Source: Burkholderiales bacterium PBB3 (GTDB taxonomy: Bacteria > Pseudomonadota > Gammaproteobacteria > Burkholderiales > Burkholderiaceae_C). Taken from it: a stretch of 64,000 nt of DNA. Positions 28,701 through 36,909 of the stretch are shown here, in pieces. Within the stretch, counting starts at the first letter, position 1, and each line of letters starts with the position of its first letter. The stretch covers positions 1 to 64,000 of the forward strand of contig NKIK01000020.1 of the NCBI GenBank assembly GCA_002256115.1. The letters run 5' to 3'. The notes beneath the pieces are model-generated. The model saw only the letters and a list, made by a program, of their open reading frames with translations, was not told the DNA's origin and did no database searches. A program made the position numbers and the translations under genes.

Positions 28701-29525
28701 ATGGCTGTTATTAAAATGAAACCAACTTCTCCAGGCCGTCGTGGCGTGGTGAAGATTTCGCGTGATCACCTGTACAAGGGTGCTCCGCACGCTGCTTTGC
28801 TGGAACCACAATTCCAAAAAGCCGGTCGTAATAACAACGGCCACATCACTACCCGTCACAAGGGCGGTGGTCACAAGCACCATTACCGCGTTGTCGACTT
28901 TGTTCGCAACAAGGACGCTATTCCTGCCAAGGTTGAGCGCATTGAGTACGACCCTAACCGTTCCGCGCACATCGCTCTGGTGTGCTACGCAGACGGCGAG
29001 CGCAAGTACATCATTGCTCCCCGTGGTCTGGAAGTCGGTGCAAGCATCATGAGTGGTTCCGAAGCGCCTATCCGCGTTGGAAACACATTGCCTATTCGCA
29101 ACATTCCAGTGGGTTCCATCATCCATTGCGTTGAATTGCAAGTTGGCAAGGGTGCCCAGATCATCCGTTCTGCCGGTACTTCAGCTACGCTGTTGGCCCG
29201 TGAAGGTACCTACGCTCAGGTTCGTGTCCGCTCCGGTGAAGTTCGCAAGATCCACATCGATTGCCGCGCAACCATCGGCCAAGTCGCCAACGAAGAGCAC
29301 AGCCTGCGTCAACTCGGTAAAGCCGGTGTCAAACGCTGGATGGGTATTCGCCCAACCGTTCGCGGTGTGGTGATGAACCCTGTTGACCACCCACACGGTG
29401 GTGGCGAAGGCAAGACTGGCGAAGGCCGTCATGCAGTCGATCCTTGGGGTAATCTGACCAAGGGTTACCGTACCCGTAACAACAAGCGCACGCAGGTCAT
29501 GATCGTGTCGCGTCGCAAGAAGTAA
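28701..29525 (+). CDS. rplB: 50S ribosomal protein L2
   Basis: A 274-residue protein needed for subunit joining. [20 protein letters not shown] and the C-terminal [19 protein letters not shown], with its essential His, are intact. Starts two bases after rplW. Confidence 0.99.
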   Translation: MAVIKMKPTSPGRRGVVKISRDHLYKGAPHAALLEPQFQKAGRNNNGHITTRHKGGGHKHHYRVVDFVRNKDAIPAKVERIEYDPNRSAHIALVCYADGERKYIIAPRGLEVGASIMSGSEAPIRVGNTLPIRNIPVGSIIHCVELQVGKGAQIIRSAGTSATLLAREGTYAQVRVRSGEVRKIHIDCRATIGQVANEEHSLRQLGKAGVKRWMGIRPTVRGVVMNPVDHPHGGGEGKTGEGRHAVDPWGNLTKGYRTRNNKRTQVMIVSRRKK

Positions 29526-29536
29526 GGGGAACGTAA

Positions 29537-29815
29537 ATGACTCGCTCTCTCAAAAAAGGTCCTTTTGTTGACCATCACCTGGTAGCCAAGACTGAAAAGG
29601 CTGTTGCTACTAAGGACAAAAAGCCGATTAAGACTTGGTCGCGCCGCTCCATGATCCTGCCCGATTTCATCGGTCTGACGATCGCCGTTCACAACGGCAA
29701 GCAGCACGTACCTGTCTATATCACCGATCAAATGGTTGGCCACAAGTTGGGTGAGTTCGCGCTCACACGTACTTTCAAGGGTCACCCTGCGGACAAAAAA
29801 GTCCAGAAGAAATAA
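29537..29815 (+). CDS. rpsS: 30S ribosomal protein S19
   Basis: A 92-residue head protein. [15 protein letters not shown] is the universal N-terminus. AAGGGGAA precedes the ATG. 11 bases after rplB. Confidence 0.99.
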   Translation: MTRSLKKGPFVDHHLVAKTEKAVATKDKKPIKTWSRRSMILPDFIGLTIAVHNGKQHVPVYITDQMVGHKLGEFALTRTFKGHPADKKVQKK

Positions 29816-29824
29816 GGATTGACC

Positions 29825-30154
29825 ATGGAAACACGTGCAACCCTTCGTGGCGTCCGTTTGTCTGTGGACAAAGGTCGTCTGGTCGCGGATCTGATTCGCG
29901 GCAAGAAAGTGGACCAAGCCCTGAACATCTTGCAATTCACGCAGAAAAAAGCTGCTGTGATCATTAAGAAGGTTCTGGAGTCCGCGATCGCCAACGCTGA
30001 GCACAATGATGGTGCCGATATCGACGAGTTGAAGATTACTTCGATCTTCGTCGAACAAGGTGCTTCATTGCGTCGCTTCACGGCCCGCGCTAAAGGTCGC
30101 GGCAATCAAATCCGCAAGCCCACGTGCCATGTGTACGTGACGGTTGGTAACTGA
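29825..30154 (+). CDS. rplV: 50S ribosomal protein L22
   Basis: A 109-residue tunnel protein. [20 protein letters not shown] and the hairpin tip region [17 protein letters not shown] are diagnostic. AAGGA lies about six bases before the ATG at 29825; the TTG at 29819 is not needed. Confidence 0.98.
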   Translation: METRATLRGVRLSVDKGRLVADLIRGKKVDQALNILQFTQKKAAVIIKKVLESAIANAEHNDGADIDELKITSIFVEQGASLRRFTARAKGRGNQIRKPTCHVYVTVGN

Positions 30155-30169
30155 TAGAGGCCTGGAACT

Positions 30170-31084
30170 ATGGGACAAAAAATCCACCCCACGGGCTTCC
30201 GCCTTGCGGTCAGCCGTAACTGGTCTTCGCGTTGGTATGCCAACAACAAAGACTTCGCCGGCATGCTGGCTGAAGACATCAAGGTACGTGAGTACCTGAA
30301 GCTCAAGCTGAAAAACGCTTCGGTTTCCCGCATCCTGATCGAGCGTCCTGCCAAGAACGCCCGTATCACCATTTTCTCGTCGCGTCCTGGTGTCGTGATC
30401 GGGAAAAAGGGCGAGGACATCGAAAACTTGAAGCGCGATCTGGGCAAGCAATTGGGCGTGCCAGTGGCAGTGAACATCGAAGAAGTGCGCAAGCCCGAAA
30501 TCGATGCCAAGCTGATTGCTGACTCTATCACCCAACAGCTCGAAAAGCGCATCATGTTCCGCCGTGCTATGAAGCGCGCCATGCAGAACGCCATGCGTCT
30601 GGGTGCTTTGGGCATCAAGATCATGTCGGCTGGCCGTTTGAATGGTATCGAGATCGCACGTACCGAGTGGTACCGTGAAGGTCGCGTGCCTTTGCACACT
30701 CTGCGCGCTGATATTGACTACGGCACCTCTGAAGCCAAGACCACCTACGGTGTGATTGGCGTGAAGGTTTGGGTCTACAAGGGCGATACGCTGGGTCGTA
30801 ATGATCTGCCGGCCGCTACGGAGCCCCGTGCCGAAGATGAGCGCCGTCCTCGTGGACCGCGTCGTGATGACCGTGGCGGTGCCCGCCCTGGTGCTGACCG
30901 TCCCGCTCCACGTGGTGCCCGTCGTCCAGTCGGCAGCAATGCCGCACCGGCTGACGGTAGCGACAAGCCTGCAGAGGCCTCCGGAGCCGCCGATCAACCC
31001 ACCGTTAAGCGCGTTCGCAAAGTCGCCGCGCCAGCTACCGCAGGGAGCACCAGTGCTTCGGCAGCTGACGGTAAAGGAGAATAA
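30170..31084 (+). CDS. rpsC: 30S ribosomal protein S3 with long C-terminal tail
   Basis: A 304-residue protein of the mRNA entry site. [20 protein letters not shown], the KH-domain [14 protein letters not shown] and the C-terminal core [14 protein letters not shown] (to about residue 208) are normal. About 95 residues then form a low-complexity Arg/Pro/Ala/Gly tail ([20 protein letters not shown] and onward), which makes it longer than E. coli S3 (233). Comamonadaceae S3 proteins tend to carry such tails; the tail's role is unknown. Confidence 0.98.
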   Translation: MGQKIHPTGFRLAVSRNWSSRWYANNKDFAGMLAEDIKVREYLKLKLKNASVSRILIERPAKNARITIFSSRPGVVIGKKGEDIENLKRDLGKQLGVPVAVNIEEVRKPEIDAKLIADSITQQLEKRIMFRRAMKRAMQNAMRLGALGIKIMSAGRLNGIEIARTEWYREGRVPLHTLRADIDYGTSEAKTTYGVIGVKVWVYKGDTLGRNDLPAATEPRAEDERRPRGPRRDDRGGARPGADRPAPRGARRPVGSNAAPADGSDKPAEASGAADQPTVKRVRKVAAPATAGSTSASAADGKGE

Positions 31085-31086
31085 TT

Positions 31087-31503
31087 ATGTTGCAACCCGC
31101 TCGCCGGAAATATCGCAAAGAGCAAAAAGGCCGTAACACTGGCATCGCAACCCGGGGTAGCTCGGTAGCGTTCGGTGACTTCGGTCTGAAATGCACGGAC
31201 CGCGGCCGTCTGACGGCTCGCCAGATTGAAGCAGCACGTCGTGCTATTTCCCGTCACGTCAAACGTGGTGGTCGTATCTGGATTCGCGTGTTCCCTGATA
31301 AGCCAATTTCCCAAAAGCCTGCTGAAGTGCGTATGGGTAACGGTAAAGGTAACCCCGAGTACTACGTGGCTGAAATTCAGCCCGGTAAGATCGTGTTTGA
31401 AATCGTCGGTGTGACTGAAGAGTTGGCCCGTGAAGCGTTCCGTTTGGCAGCCGCCAAACTGCCTTTGCGTACCACCTTCGTGGCCCGCATGATTGGCCAG
31501 TAA
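31087..31503 (+). CDS. rplP: 50S ribosomal protein L16
   Basis: A 138-residue protein at the A-site tRNA elbow. [17 protein letters not shown] and [20 protein letters not shown] are diagnostic. Two bases after rpsC, with AAAGGAGAA in the rpsC end serving as ribosome binding site. Confidence 0.99.
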   Translation: MLQPARRKYRKEQKGRNTGIATRGSSVAFGDFGLKCTDRGRLTARQIEAARRAISRHVKRGGRIWIRVFPDKPISQKPAEVRMGNGKGNPEYYVAEIQPGKIVFEIVGVTEELAREAFRLAAAKLPLRTTFVARMIGQ

Positions 31504-31518
31504 TCAGGAGCTATTGAT

Positions 31519-31725
31519 ATGAAAACTACTGACCTGCGCACAAAAGACATTGCTGGCCTGAAAACGGAAGTCAAAGAGCTGCAAAAAGCCCACTTTGGCC
31601 TGCGTATGCAAAAAGCCACGCAACAACTCAACAACACCGCTACGCTGCGCACTGCGCGCCGCGATATTGCTCGCGCCAAGACTATTCTTGTCGAGAAGCA
31701 AAGCGCTGAAAAATCCGCCAAATAA
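31519..31725 (+). CDS. rpmC: 50S ribosomal protein L29
   Basis: A 68-residue coiled protein beside L23. [29 protein letters not shown] and [14 protein letters not shown] are family marks. Starts 15 bases after rplP. Confidence 0.98.
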   Translation: MKTTDLRTKDIAGLKTEVKELQKAHFGLRMQKATQQLNNTATLRTARRDIARAKTILVEKQSAEKSAK

Positions 31726-31735
31726 GGAGCGATAA

Positions 31736-32005
31736 ATGACGGAAGCTAAAAAATCCCTCAAGCGCACCTTGGTTGGCAAGGTGGTCAGCGACAAGCGTGC
31801 CAAGACAGTCACAGTGCTGATCGAGCGTCGTGTTAAGCACGAACTCTACGGCAAGATTGTTGGTAAATCGAGCAAGTACCACGCCCATGACGAAAAGGGC
31901 GAGTACAAGATGGGCGACGTGATCGAGATCACGGAAAGCCGTCCTATTTCCAAGACCAAGAACTGGGTTGCGACCCGTTTGGTCCAGAAGGCAATCGAAG
32001 TCTAA
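31736..32005 (+). CDS. rpsQ: 30S ribosomal protein S17
   Basis: An 89-residue protein. [20 protein letters not shown] and the loop KYHAHDE are typical. It is the last gene of the ribosomal block. A terminator follows 33 bases later instead of rplN-rplX-rplE, so the spc operon is not attached. Confidence 0.98.
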   Translation: MTEAKKSLKRTLVGKVVSDKRAKTVTVLIERRVKHELYGKIVGKSSKYHAHDEKGEYKMGDVIEITESRPISKTKNWVATRLVQKAIEV

Positions 32006-32038
32006 GTTCTTTAGTCCTAGCGACTACGCGACTTACCG

Positions 32039-32067
32039 AAAACGGCTCACAATGTGGGCCGTTTTTA
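32039..32067 (+). terminator. terminator of the S10 ribosomal operon
   Basis: The stem AAAACGGC/GCCGTTTT with loop TCACAATGTGG is followed by a T run. It ends transcription after rpsQ. Confidence 0.85.
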
Positions 32068-32095
32068 TTTGTGCATTCAAACCCAAGGAGCAAGC

Positions 32096-32602
32096 ATGAT
32101 TCAAGTTGGTGACACCCTACCCGCAACCACGTTGATGGAATTTTCTGAAGTGGAGGGCGAAGGCTGCAGCATTGGCCCCAACGCCGTGGACGTGACCAAA
32201 GCCACCGCTGGTAAGACCATTGCGCTGTTTGCGCTGCCCGGCGCGTTCACGCCGACCTGCTCGGCCAAGCACGTGCCCGGTTACGTCGAGTCTGTGAATG
32301 AATTCAAGGCTGCCGGTGTGGACGAAATCTGGTGCGTGAGTGTGAACGACGCCTTCGTCATGGGTGCTTGGGCGCGTGACCAAAAGACAGACGGAAAAGT
32401 CCGCATGCTGGCCGATGGAAGCGCCGCCTTCGCACAGGCCACCGGGCTGACGCTGGACTTGACCGCTCGTGGCATGGGCCTGCGCAGCAACCGCTATTCG
32501 ATGCTGGTCAAAGACGGCAAGGTCACCGCACTGAATGTAGAAGGCCCAGGTAAGTTTGAAGTGAGTGATGCTGCCACTTTGCTGGCGCAAGCCAAAGCCT
32601 AA
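32096..32602 (+). CDS. peroxiredoxin (Prx5/hybrid type)
   Basis: A 168-residue thiol peroxidase of the Prx5 (redoxin) group. The peroxidatic Cys55 is in PGAFTPTCSAKHVPGYVE; VSVNDAFVMGAWARDQ and GLRSNRYSMLVKDGKV are family marks. The ATG at 32096 follows AAGGAG; the open frame upstream overlaps the ribosomal terminator and was dropped. Confidence 0.94.
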   Translation: MIQVGDTLPATTLMEFSEVEGEGCSIGPNAVDVTKATAGKTIALFALPGAFTPTCSAKHVPGYVESVNEFKAAGVDEIWCVSVNDAFVMGAWARDQKTDGKVRMLADGSAAFAQATGLTLDLTARGMGLRSNRYSMLVKDGKVTALNVEGPGKFEVSDAATLLAQAKA

Positions 32603-32627
32603 GCATCCGCAGTACTACGGTTGGTAG

Positions 32628-32660
32628 AAAAGCCCGGCCCGCAATGGCTGGGCTTTTTTT
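32628..32660. terminator. bidirectional terminator (peroxiredoxin / GNAT)
   Basis: AAAAGCCC and GGGCTTTTTTT form the stem around GGCCCGCAATGGCT. A and T runs on both sides serve both convergent genes. Confidence 0.85.
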
Positions 32661-32664
32661 CGCC

Positions 32665-33153
32665 CTATAAATCCGCCTTCAGGTAATGCGCACCGGCAAT
32701 CGGGTTGTAGTAATACGGGGGAATGCTTTGAAAGCCCAGTTCTTCATACAGCGCGCGGGCGGACTCCATGTCGTCCAGCGTGTCCAGCAGGATGCTGTCG
32801 TAGGCCGCCATCCGTCCGGCATCCAGAATCGCTTCGGCCAAGCGCCTTCCCAAACCCAATCCTCGGAACTGCGGACGCACATAAAGCCGTTTCATTTCGC
32901 AGGCATTGCTGTAGTCGCTGGAATCCAGGGGCCGCATAGCGCAACAGCCGGCCCATTCGCCATTCACGCTGGCCACCAGCAGGGTGCCGCGCGGGGCGCT
33001 GTATTCACCGGGCAAATGGCGCAGCTCTTGGTCAAAGTCCTGAAAGCACAGGTCCACCTGCAGGGACTTGGCGTATTCCAGAAACAGAGCCCGTGTGGCC
33101 TCCAGTGCCATGCTGCTATCGGGTGAAAAAACAGAAATCTCTTGGGAATCCAT
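32665..33153 (-). CDS. GNAT family N-acetyltransferase
   Basis: A 162-residue acetyltransferase. The acetyl-CoA site is RLYVRPQFRGLGLGRRLAEA (motif A, RGLGLG), and GFQSIPPYYYNP closes the fold. Substrate unknown. The ATG at 33153 (MDSQEISVF) is the natural start; the frame's earlier start at 33177 only adds eight residues. Confidence 0.88.
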   Translation of the reverse strand: MDSQEISVFSPDSSMALEATRALFLEYAKSLQVDLCFQDFDQELRHLPGEYSAPRGTLLVASVNGEWAGCCAMRPLDSSDYSNACEMKRLYVRPQFRGLGLGRRLAEAILDAGRMAAYDSILLDTLDDMESARALYEELGFQSIPPYYYNPIAGAHYLKADL

Positions 33154-33188
33154 AGGGTCTAAAGTGCGACCCCGCAATTTAGCACTAT

Positions 33189-33686
33189 TCAGGATTCCAG
33201 CAGCAGCTTGTCGATCAGGGCGTGCAACTCTGCAAAATTGGGGTTGCCGACAAAGCGCTTCACAATCTCACCGCGTTTGTTGAGCAGGTAGGTTGTGGGG
33301 GTGATCTGCACTTCGCCCCAGGCCTTGGCCACTGCGCCGGTGTTGTCGATGGCAACATCAAAGGGTAATTTGCGCGAATTTACAAAGTTCACCACGTAGC
33401 TAGGCGGGTCGTATTGCATGGCCACGGCCACGGTGCCAAAGCCTTTGCCTTTGTACTTCTCGTAAGTGCGCACCATCTCGGGCATCTCGGCCACGCAAGT
33501 CACGCAGCTGGTGGCCCAGAAGTTCACCAAGGACACCTGGCCGCGCAAGTCAGCGGTTTGCTTCTTGGAGCCATCGAGCAACACGAAGGTGGAGTCGGGC
33601 GCAGCAGCTTTGCCGCCCCAAAATAAAATGCCAGCCACCAAGGCGCAAGCCGCTACGATAGTTATCACTATCCCGTTTTTTTTCAT
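33189..33686 (-). CDS. TlpA-like thioredoxin-fold thiol-disulfide protein
   Basis: A 165-residue membrane-anchored periplasmic protein. An uncleaved anchor or signal (about 6-25) precedes a thioredoxin domain with active site Cys61-Val-Thr-Cys64 (NFWATSCVTCVAEMP) and the cis-Pro in TPTTYLL. It reduces or oxidises periplasmic disulfides, perhaps in cytochrome c maturation. It is divergent from the DUF4197 gene with only 14 bases between the starts, so the promoters must overlap the genes. Confidence 0.9.
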   Translation of the reverse strand: MKKNGIVITIVAACALVAGILFWGGKAAAPDSTFVLLDGSKKQTADLRGQVSLVNFWATSCVTCVAEMPEMVRTYEKYKGKGFGTVAVAMQYDPPSYVVNFVNSRKLPFDVAIDNTGAVAKAWGEVQITPTTYLLNKRGEIVKRFVGNPNFAELHALIDKLLLES

Positions 33687-33700
33687 GAAAAGCACCGCAA

Positions 33701-34399
33701 ATGAATCGTCGTCAGTTTAGTTCAATGTCTCTGGCCGCGCTGCTGGCATGCGCCGCGGTTCGCCAAGCCCAAGCCCTCACGCTGGCTGACCTCAGCGGTG
33801 CCGATGCATCCAAGGGCCTGAAAACTGCGCTGGAAAAAGGCGCGCTGGCCGCCGTAGGCATCTTGGGCACCCACGATGGATTCCTGGGCAATGAAAAAGT
33901 TCGCATTCCCCTGCCTAAATTCCTGGAAGACGCCGCCAAGCTGATGCGTACCTTCGGCCAGGGCGGCAAGGTGGATGAACTGGTGACAGCGATGAACCGC
34001 GGTGCCGAGGCCGCCGTGCCCCAGGCCAAAGACCTGTTGGTCAAAGCCGTGCAAACCATGACAGTGAATGACGCCAAGGGCATTCTGGGCGGTGGCTCTA
34101 CTGCCGTGACCGCGTTCTTTGAGACCCGCACCCGGCCGCAGTTGGCCATGCGTTTTTTGCCCATCGTGACCCAGGCCACGGCCAAGGTGGATCTGGCGTC
34201 CAAGTTCAACGAAGTCGCGGGCAAGGCCGCAGAGTTGGGCTTGGTGAAAAAGGACGAGGCCAATATCCAGAAATACGTGACCGACAAAACCCTGAGTGGC
34301 TTGTTCTTCATGATTGCGGAAGAGGAAAAGAAAATCCGCGACAACCCGGCAGGCTACGGTAGCGCCATCCTCAGCAAGGTTTTTGGCGCGCTGAAATGA
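33701..34399 (+). CDS. DUF4197 family exported protein
   Basis: A 232-residue protein with a signal peptide with twin Arg (MNRRQF; hydrophobic 9-24, cleavage near AQALTLA). The whole mature part (LSGADASKGLKTALEKGAL to YGSAILSKVFG) has the DUF4197 pattern. Function unknown. Its stop overlaps the next gene by four bases, so the two are translationally coupled. Confidence 0.85.
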   Translation: MNRRQFSSMSLAALLACAAVRQAQALTLADLSGADASKGLKTALEKGALAAVGILGTHDGFLGNEKVRIPLPKFLEDAAKLMRTFGQGGKVDELVTAMNRGAEAAVPQAKDLLVKAVQTMTVNDAKGILGGGSTAVTAFFETRTRPQLAMRFLPIVTQATAKVDLASKFNEVAGKAAELGLVKKDEANIQKYVTDKTLSGLFFMIAEEEKKIRDNPAGYGSAILSKVFGALK

Positions 34400-34914
34400 G
34401 AGCGCGTTGTGTGTGGGGCCTGGCCCTGCTGGGCCTGGCGGCCTGCAGCCCCAGTTTGAATTGGCGTACGGTCCCGGTCGAGCAACTGGCTGCGTTGCTA
34501 CCGTGCAAGCCCGACCATGCCGAGCGGCAGGTCGATTTGGGTGGCACGCCGCGCACGCTGGCGATGTGGGGCTGCGAGGCGGGTGGCGCGTTGTTCGCGG
34601 TGAGCCATTTGCGGGTACAAGCGCCCGCCACTCCCGAGCAAGTTATTGCCGCATGGCAATTGGCCGCGCTGCGCAATCTGCCGAGTGCCACCGCGCAGGC
34701 ATTGCCGTTCAAGACCCCTGCGATGGCGGGCTCAGCGTCAGCGCCTGGCGTGATGGTCCGCGCCACGGGCAAGCGTGCCGAAGGACAGGCTGTGCAAGCC
34801 CAACTGGCGTGGTTCAGCCGCGGTGCAGATGTCTACCACCTGGCCGTATTTGCCCCTGTGCTGACCCCGGCCATGACGGATAGCTTTTTTAACGAACTGC
34901 ATTGGCAACCATGA
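34396..34914 (+). CDS. hypothetical lipoprotein
   Basis: A 172-residue protein. The N-terminus RCVWGLALLGLAACSP is a lipoprotein signal with lipid Cys at about 16 (LAAC). The mature part (LLPCKPDHAERQVDLGGTP, FFNELHWQP) has two further Cys and no family recognised by me. It overlaps the DUF4197 gene upstream and the MFS gene downstream by four bases each, forming a tight three-gene operon. Confidence 0.75.
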   Translation: MRARCVWGLALLGLAACSPSLNWRTVPVEQLAALLPCKPDHAERQVDLGGTPRTLAMWGCEAGGALFAVSHLRVQAPATPEQVIAAWQLAALRNLPSATAQALPFKTPAMAGSASAPGVMVRATGKRAEGQAVQAQLAWFSRGADVYHLAVFAPVLTPAMTDSFFNELHWQP

Positions 34915-36134
34915 GCACATCGACCGCCATGGCCTCGCGTCAGGCCATCGCCGTGTTTGCGGTGTTCGCCTTCGCCTACTTTTTCTCTACGCTGATCCGC
35001 GCCATCACCGCCACGCTGGCCCCTACGTTGGTGACCGAGTTCGCCTTGAATGCGCGCGACTTGGGCCTGCTGGCGGGTGGCTACTTCCTGGGCTTTGCCG
35101 CCATGCAACTGCCGCTGGGCAGTTGGCTGGACCGGCATGGGCCACGCAAGGTCATCGTCTTGTTTCTGACGCTGGCCGTGGCGGGCTGTGTGGCGTTTTC
35201 CATGGCCACGAGTTTTGTCGGGCTGCTGGCGGCGCGGGTGCTGTGTGGCGTGGGCGTGTGTGCCTGCCTGATGGCACCACTCACCGGCTACCGGCGCTGG
35301 TTTGCACCGGCCAGCCAGATCCGGGCCAATGCCTGGATGTTGATGGTGGGTGCTTTCGGCATGGTGGCGTCCACGCTGCCGGTGCAGTGGCTGGTGCCCC
35401 TGGTGGGTTGGCGTGCCGTGTTTGTGGGCTTGGGCGCATTGGTGGCGCTGGCCATGTTGCTGATTGTGTGGCTGGTGCCCCAGTGGGAGCGTGCCCCAGA
35501 GCAGACCGATGCCGCAACACCTGGCTACGCCGAAGTCTGGGCCAGCCGCTACTTCCGCAGCTTGGTGCCGCTGGGCTTCTTTAGCTACGGCGGCCTGGTC
35601 GCCATGCAAACCCTGTGGGCGGCACCCTGGATGGTGAAGGTGGCCGGGTACACACCGCTGCAGGCGGCCACCGGCCTGTTCTGGATCAATGTGGCGATGT
35701 TGCTGGCGTTTTGGCTGTGGGGCCTGGCGATGCCTGCGCTAGCCCGGCGCGGGCTGACGGTGGAGCGCATGATTGCCCTCGGTCTGCCCCTCAGTTTTTT
35801 GGTGCTCGCTATCATTGTGATAGCTGGTTCCGAACTATCCACGGCTTCAGCGGCTGTTTGGGCACTATTTTGCGTGAGTTGTACGGTCGGCTCGTTTGCC
35901 CAACCGGCCGTGGGCATGGCCTTTCGGGCCGAGCTGGCGGGGCGTGCTTTGTCGGCCTTCAACTTGGTCATTTTCTGCGGTGTGTTTGCAGTTCAGTGGG
36001 GCGTGGGCCTGCTGATTGACGGGTTTCAAGCGCTGGGCTGGGCGCAAGTGGCCGCGTATCAGGGGGCTATTGGTGTCTATGGACTGTGCTGCCTAGCGTC
36101 GTACGCCTATTTTTTGTGGGCAAAGCGGCCATAA
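34911..36134 (+). CDS. MFS transporter
   Basis: A 407-residue twelve-helix major facilitator. The loop 2-3 motif GSWLDRHGPRKVIV is clear. The substrate is unknown, but the family resembles the YbjJ/CynX-like and sugar-phosphate exporters. The start is ATG 34911, overlapping the lipoprotein stop. Residues about 300-320 in a transmembrane helix (IVIAGSELSTASAAVWALF) are encoded by an R2 repeat copy, in frame. Confidence 0.87.
   Translation: MSTSTAMASRQAIAVFAVFAFAYFFSTLIRAITATLAPTLVTEFALNARDLGLLAGGYFLGFAAMQLPLGSWLDRHGPRKVIVLFLTLAVAGCVAFSMATSFVGLLAARVLCGVGVCACLMAPLTGYRRWFAPASQIRANAWMLMVGAFGMVASTLPVQWLVPLVGWRAVFVGLGALVALAMLLIVWLVPQWERAPEQTDAATPGYAEVWASRYFRSLVPLGFFSYGGLVAMQTLWAAPWMVKVAGYTPLQAATGLFWINVAMLLAFWLWGLAMPALARRGLTVERMIALGLPLSFLVLAIIVIAGSELSTASAAVWALFCVSCTVGSFAQPAVGMAFRAELAGRALSAFNLVIFCGVFAVQWGVGLLIDGFQALGWAQVAAYQGAIGVYGLCCLASYAYFLWAKRP
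35808..35868 (-). repeat. R2 interspersed repeat inside the MFS gene
   Basis: GCTATCATTGTGATAGCTGG, TTCCGAACTATCCACGGC and TTCAGCGGCTGTTTGGGCAC match, in order, the reverse complement of R2. It is degenerate but alignable, and stays in frame. Confidence 0.7.
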
Positions 36135-36142
36135 TCCCAACC

Positions 36143-36589
36143 ATGTCCACTGGCATTCTCATCGTCGCCCACGCCCCACTGGCCAGTGCCTTGCGGGCGT
36201 GCGTGTTGCACGTGTACCCGGATGCCGCCAGCGCGGTGCTGGCGCTGGACGTGGCGCCGCAAGACCCCCCGGACCAGAGCCTTGCCTATGCCAAAGCCTT
36301 GTTGGTGACCCTGGGCGCTTCGGATGCCTTGGTGCTTACCGACGTGTTTGGTGCCACGCCCTGCAATGTGGCGCAGAAACTGATCGACGGGCAGCGCTCC
36401 AAGCTGGTGGCCGGTGTCAACCTGCCGATGTTGCTGCGCACGGTGAACTACCGCCAGGAATCGCTGGATCTGCTGGTGACCCGTGCGGTGGCCGGCGGTA
36501 CCCAATCCATCATGCAGGTGGCCGTGACCGCACCCCAAAACCAATCCAGAAAACAGCATGATCACAACCACCACGACCATCAGCAATAA
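36143..36589 (+). CDS. PTS EIIA component, mannose type
   Basis: A 148-residue phosphocarrier. MSTGILIVAHAPLASALRAC places the phosphorylated His at residue 10, as in the EIIA-Man/Fru family; TDVFGATPCNVAQKL is a second family mark. No EIIB/C/D is adjacent, so it probably acts as a regulator with HPr and EI. The ATG at 36143 was used; the longer frame overlaps the MFS gene. It overlaps ptsH by 32 bases. Confidence 0.9.
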   Translation: MSTGILIVAHAPLASALRACVLHVYPDAASAVLALDVAPQDPPDQSLAYAKALLVTLGASDALVLTDVFGATPCNVAQKLIDGQRSKLVAGVNLPMLLRTVNYRQESLDLLVTRAVAGGTQSIMQVAVTAPQNQSRKQHDHNHHDHQQ

Positions 36590-36827
36590 ATTGGGCCTGC
36601 ACGCCCGCGCCTCGGCCAAGCTGACCAAGCTGGCCGGCAGTTTTTCGTGTGAAGTGTGGATCGCCAAAGGCGAGCGCCGTGTGAATGCCAAGAGCATCAT
36701 GGGTGTGATGATGCTGGCCGCCGGCATGGGTTCCGAAGTCGTGCTAGACACCGAAGGCGACCGCGAGCAAGAAGCCATGGACGCCTTGCTGGCGCTCATT
36801 GCCGACAAGTTCGGTGAAGGCGAATAA
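36558..36827 (+). CDS. ptsH: phosphocarrier protein HPr
   Basis: An 89-residue PTS phosphocarrier. His15 in NKLGLHARASAKL accepts phosphate from EI. Ser46 in NAKSIMGVMMLAAG is the HPr kinase target and is kept, so HPrK control is possible. Located between EIIA and EI in one operon. Confidence 0.97.
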   Translation: MITTTTTISNKLGLHARASAKLTKLAGSFSCEVWIAKGERRVNAKSIMGVMMLAAGMGSEVVLDTEGDREQEAMDALLALIADKFGEGE

Positions 36828-36906
36828 TGGCCCCCACGCTCCCCACTGCGTGTGGTTCGCTGCCCCCCGAGGGGGCTAGTTCCCCTTGGGGCGGCCCGGC
36901 GGGGAA
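36828..36906 (-). repeat. R1 repeat between ptsH and ptsI
   Basis: CCCCCACGCTCCCCACTGCG, GTTCGCTGCCCCCCGAGGGG and CCTTGGGGCGGCCCGGCGGG are the reverse complement of R1. It fills the whole ptsH-ptsI gap and supplies the bases before the ptsI start. Confidence 0.88.
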
Positions 36907-36909
36907 CCC

